Shown here: positions 30,911 through 30,942 of the stretch, one piece after another
Layout of the letters: the number at the start of each line of letters is the position of its first letter
How positions within the stretch are numbered: position 1 is the stretch's first letter
Assembly (NCBI GenBank): GCA_002406015.1
Contig: DHMX01000007.1
Location: 1 to 30,942, forward strand
Reading direction: 5' to 3'
Origin: Lachnospiraceae bacterium UBA4631
Lineage (GTDB): Bacteria; Bacillota; Clostridia; Lachnospirales; Lachnospiraceae
DNA: 30,942 nt
Notes under the pieces: model-generated
What the model saw: only the letters and a program-made list of their open reading frames with translations
Databases searched by the model: none
Told to the model about the DNA's origin: nothing
Program-made: the position numbers and the translations under genes

Positions 30911-30942
30911 TTCATTTCACACCTCGTATTATAAAGTAGTAG

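Noticed and set aside
1..30942. CRISPR arrays, tRNA or rRNA genes
   Set aside because: No regularly spaced identical repeats with unique spacers and no tRNA T-loop or rRNA-like sequence were noticed; the 13-bp array has no spacers.

Overview
The window looks like a chromosomal segment from a spore-forming, low-to-moderate GC Firmicute, most likely a gut Lachnospiraceae. The signs are a CotS-like spore-coat kinase-fold protein, a YtvI-like sporulation membrane protein, a GH130 mannoside phosphorylase, a surface protein with Thr/Ser-rich linkers and a KTGD-type sorting end, and an Rpn-family gene. The species call is inference. Almost everything reads leftward (minus strand); the exceptions are a LytTR two-component pair (13423-15503), a 206-aa gene (27821-28441) and a tiny candidate peptide gene (30352-30420).

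Layout. 67-1014 Rpn-family nuclease/transposase-like gene; 1254-2621 PEGA-domain lipoprotein; 2622-3033 a gene-free stretch with a nine-copy 13-bp repeat array; 3034-4023 CotS-like protein behind a hairpin that covers its ribosome binding site; 4078-5427 cca; 5443-7378 a LacI-like sensor/GGDEF protein broken exactly in the GGDEF motif; 7436-10136 a carbohydrate esterase and a GH130 phosphorylase, preceded by the fossil of a second, GH130_2-like phosphorylase (10153-10330). 10407-13169 encodes a large wall-anchored surface protein, divergent from an AgrA/AgrC-like two-component system. Two identical 9-bp repeats sit midway between their two promoters, so the regulator may control both its own operon and the surface protein.

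Housekeeping and transport. proS (15500-16933) has its own promoter and ends tail-to-tail on the histidine kinase gene. A promoter at 21551-21579 drives an ABC ATPase, a FtsX-type permease and a coiled-coil lipoprotein (21484 down to 17040), probably one membrane machine. A YtvI-like protein is next. From about 27609 down to 22703 runs an apparent operon: sensor kinase, an unrecognised four-helix membrane protein with an internal duplication, OmpR-type regulator, truA and an RluA-type pseudouridine synthase.

Right end. After a conserved but unexplained 206-aa gene and a shared terminator comes an orphan beta-class DNA methyltransferase, then an AT-rich accessory stretch with two immunity-type genes (SUKH-3-like and Imm63-like) but no toxin inside the window. 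Between them is a textbook sigma-A promoter on the opposite strand leading into a 22-codon hydrophobic ORF.

The most noteworthy observations are the GGDEF-destroying deletion, the phosphorylase fossil, the divergent LytTR-type control region, the tiny peptide behind a consensus promoter, the TATAAT-bearing 13-bp array, and the duplicated membrane protein embedded in a two-component operon.
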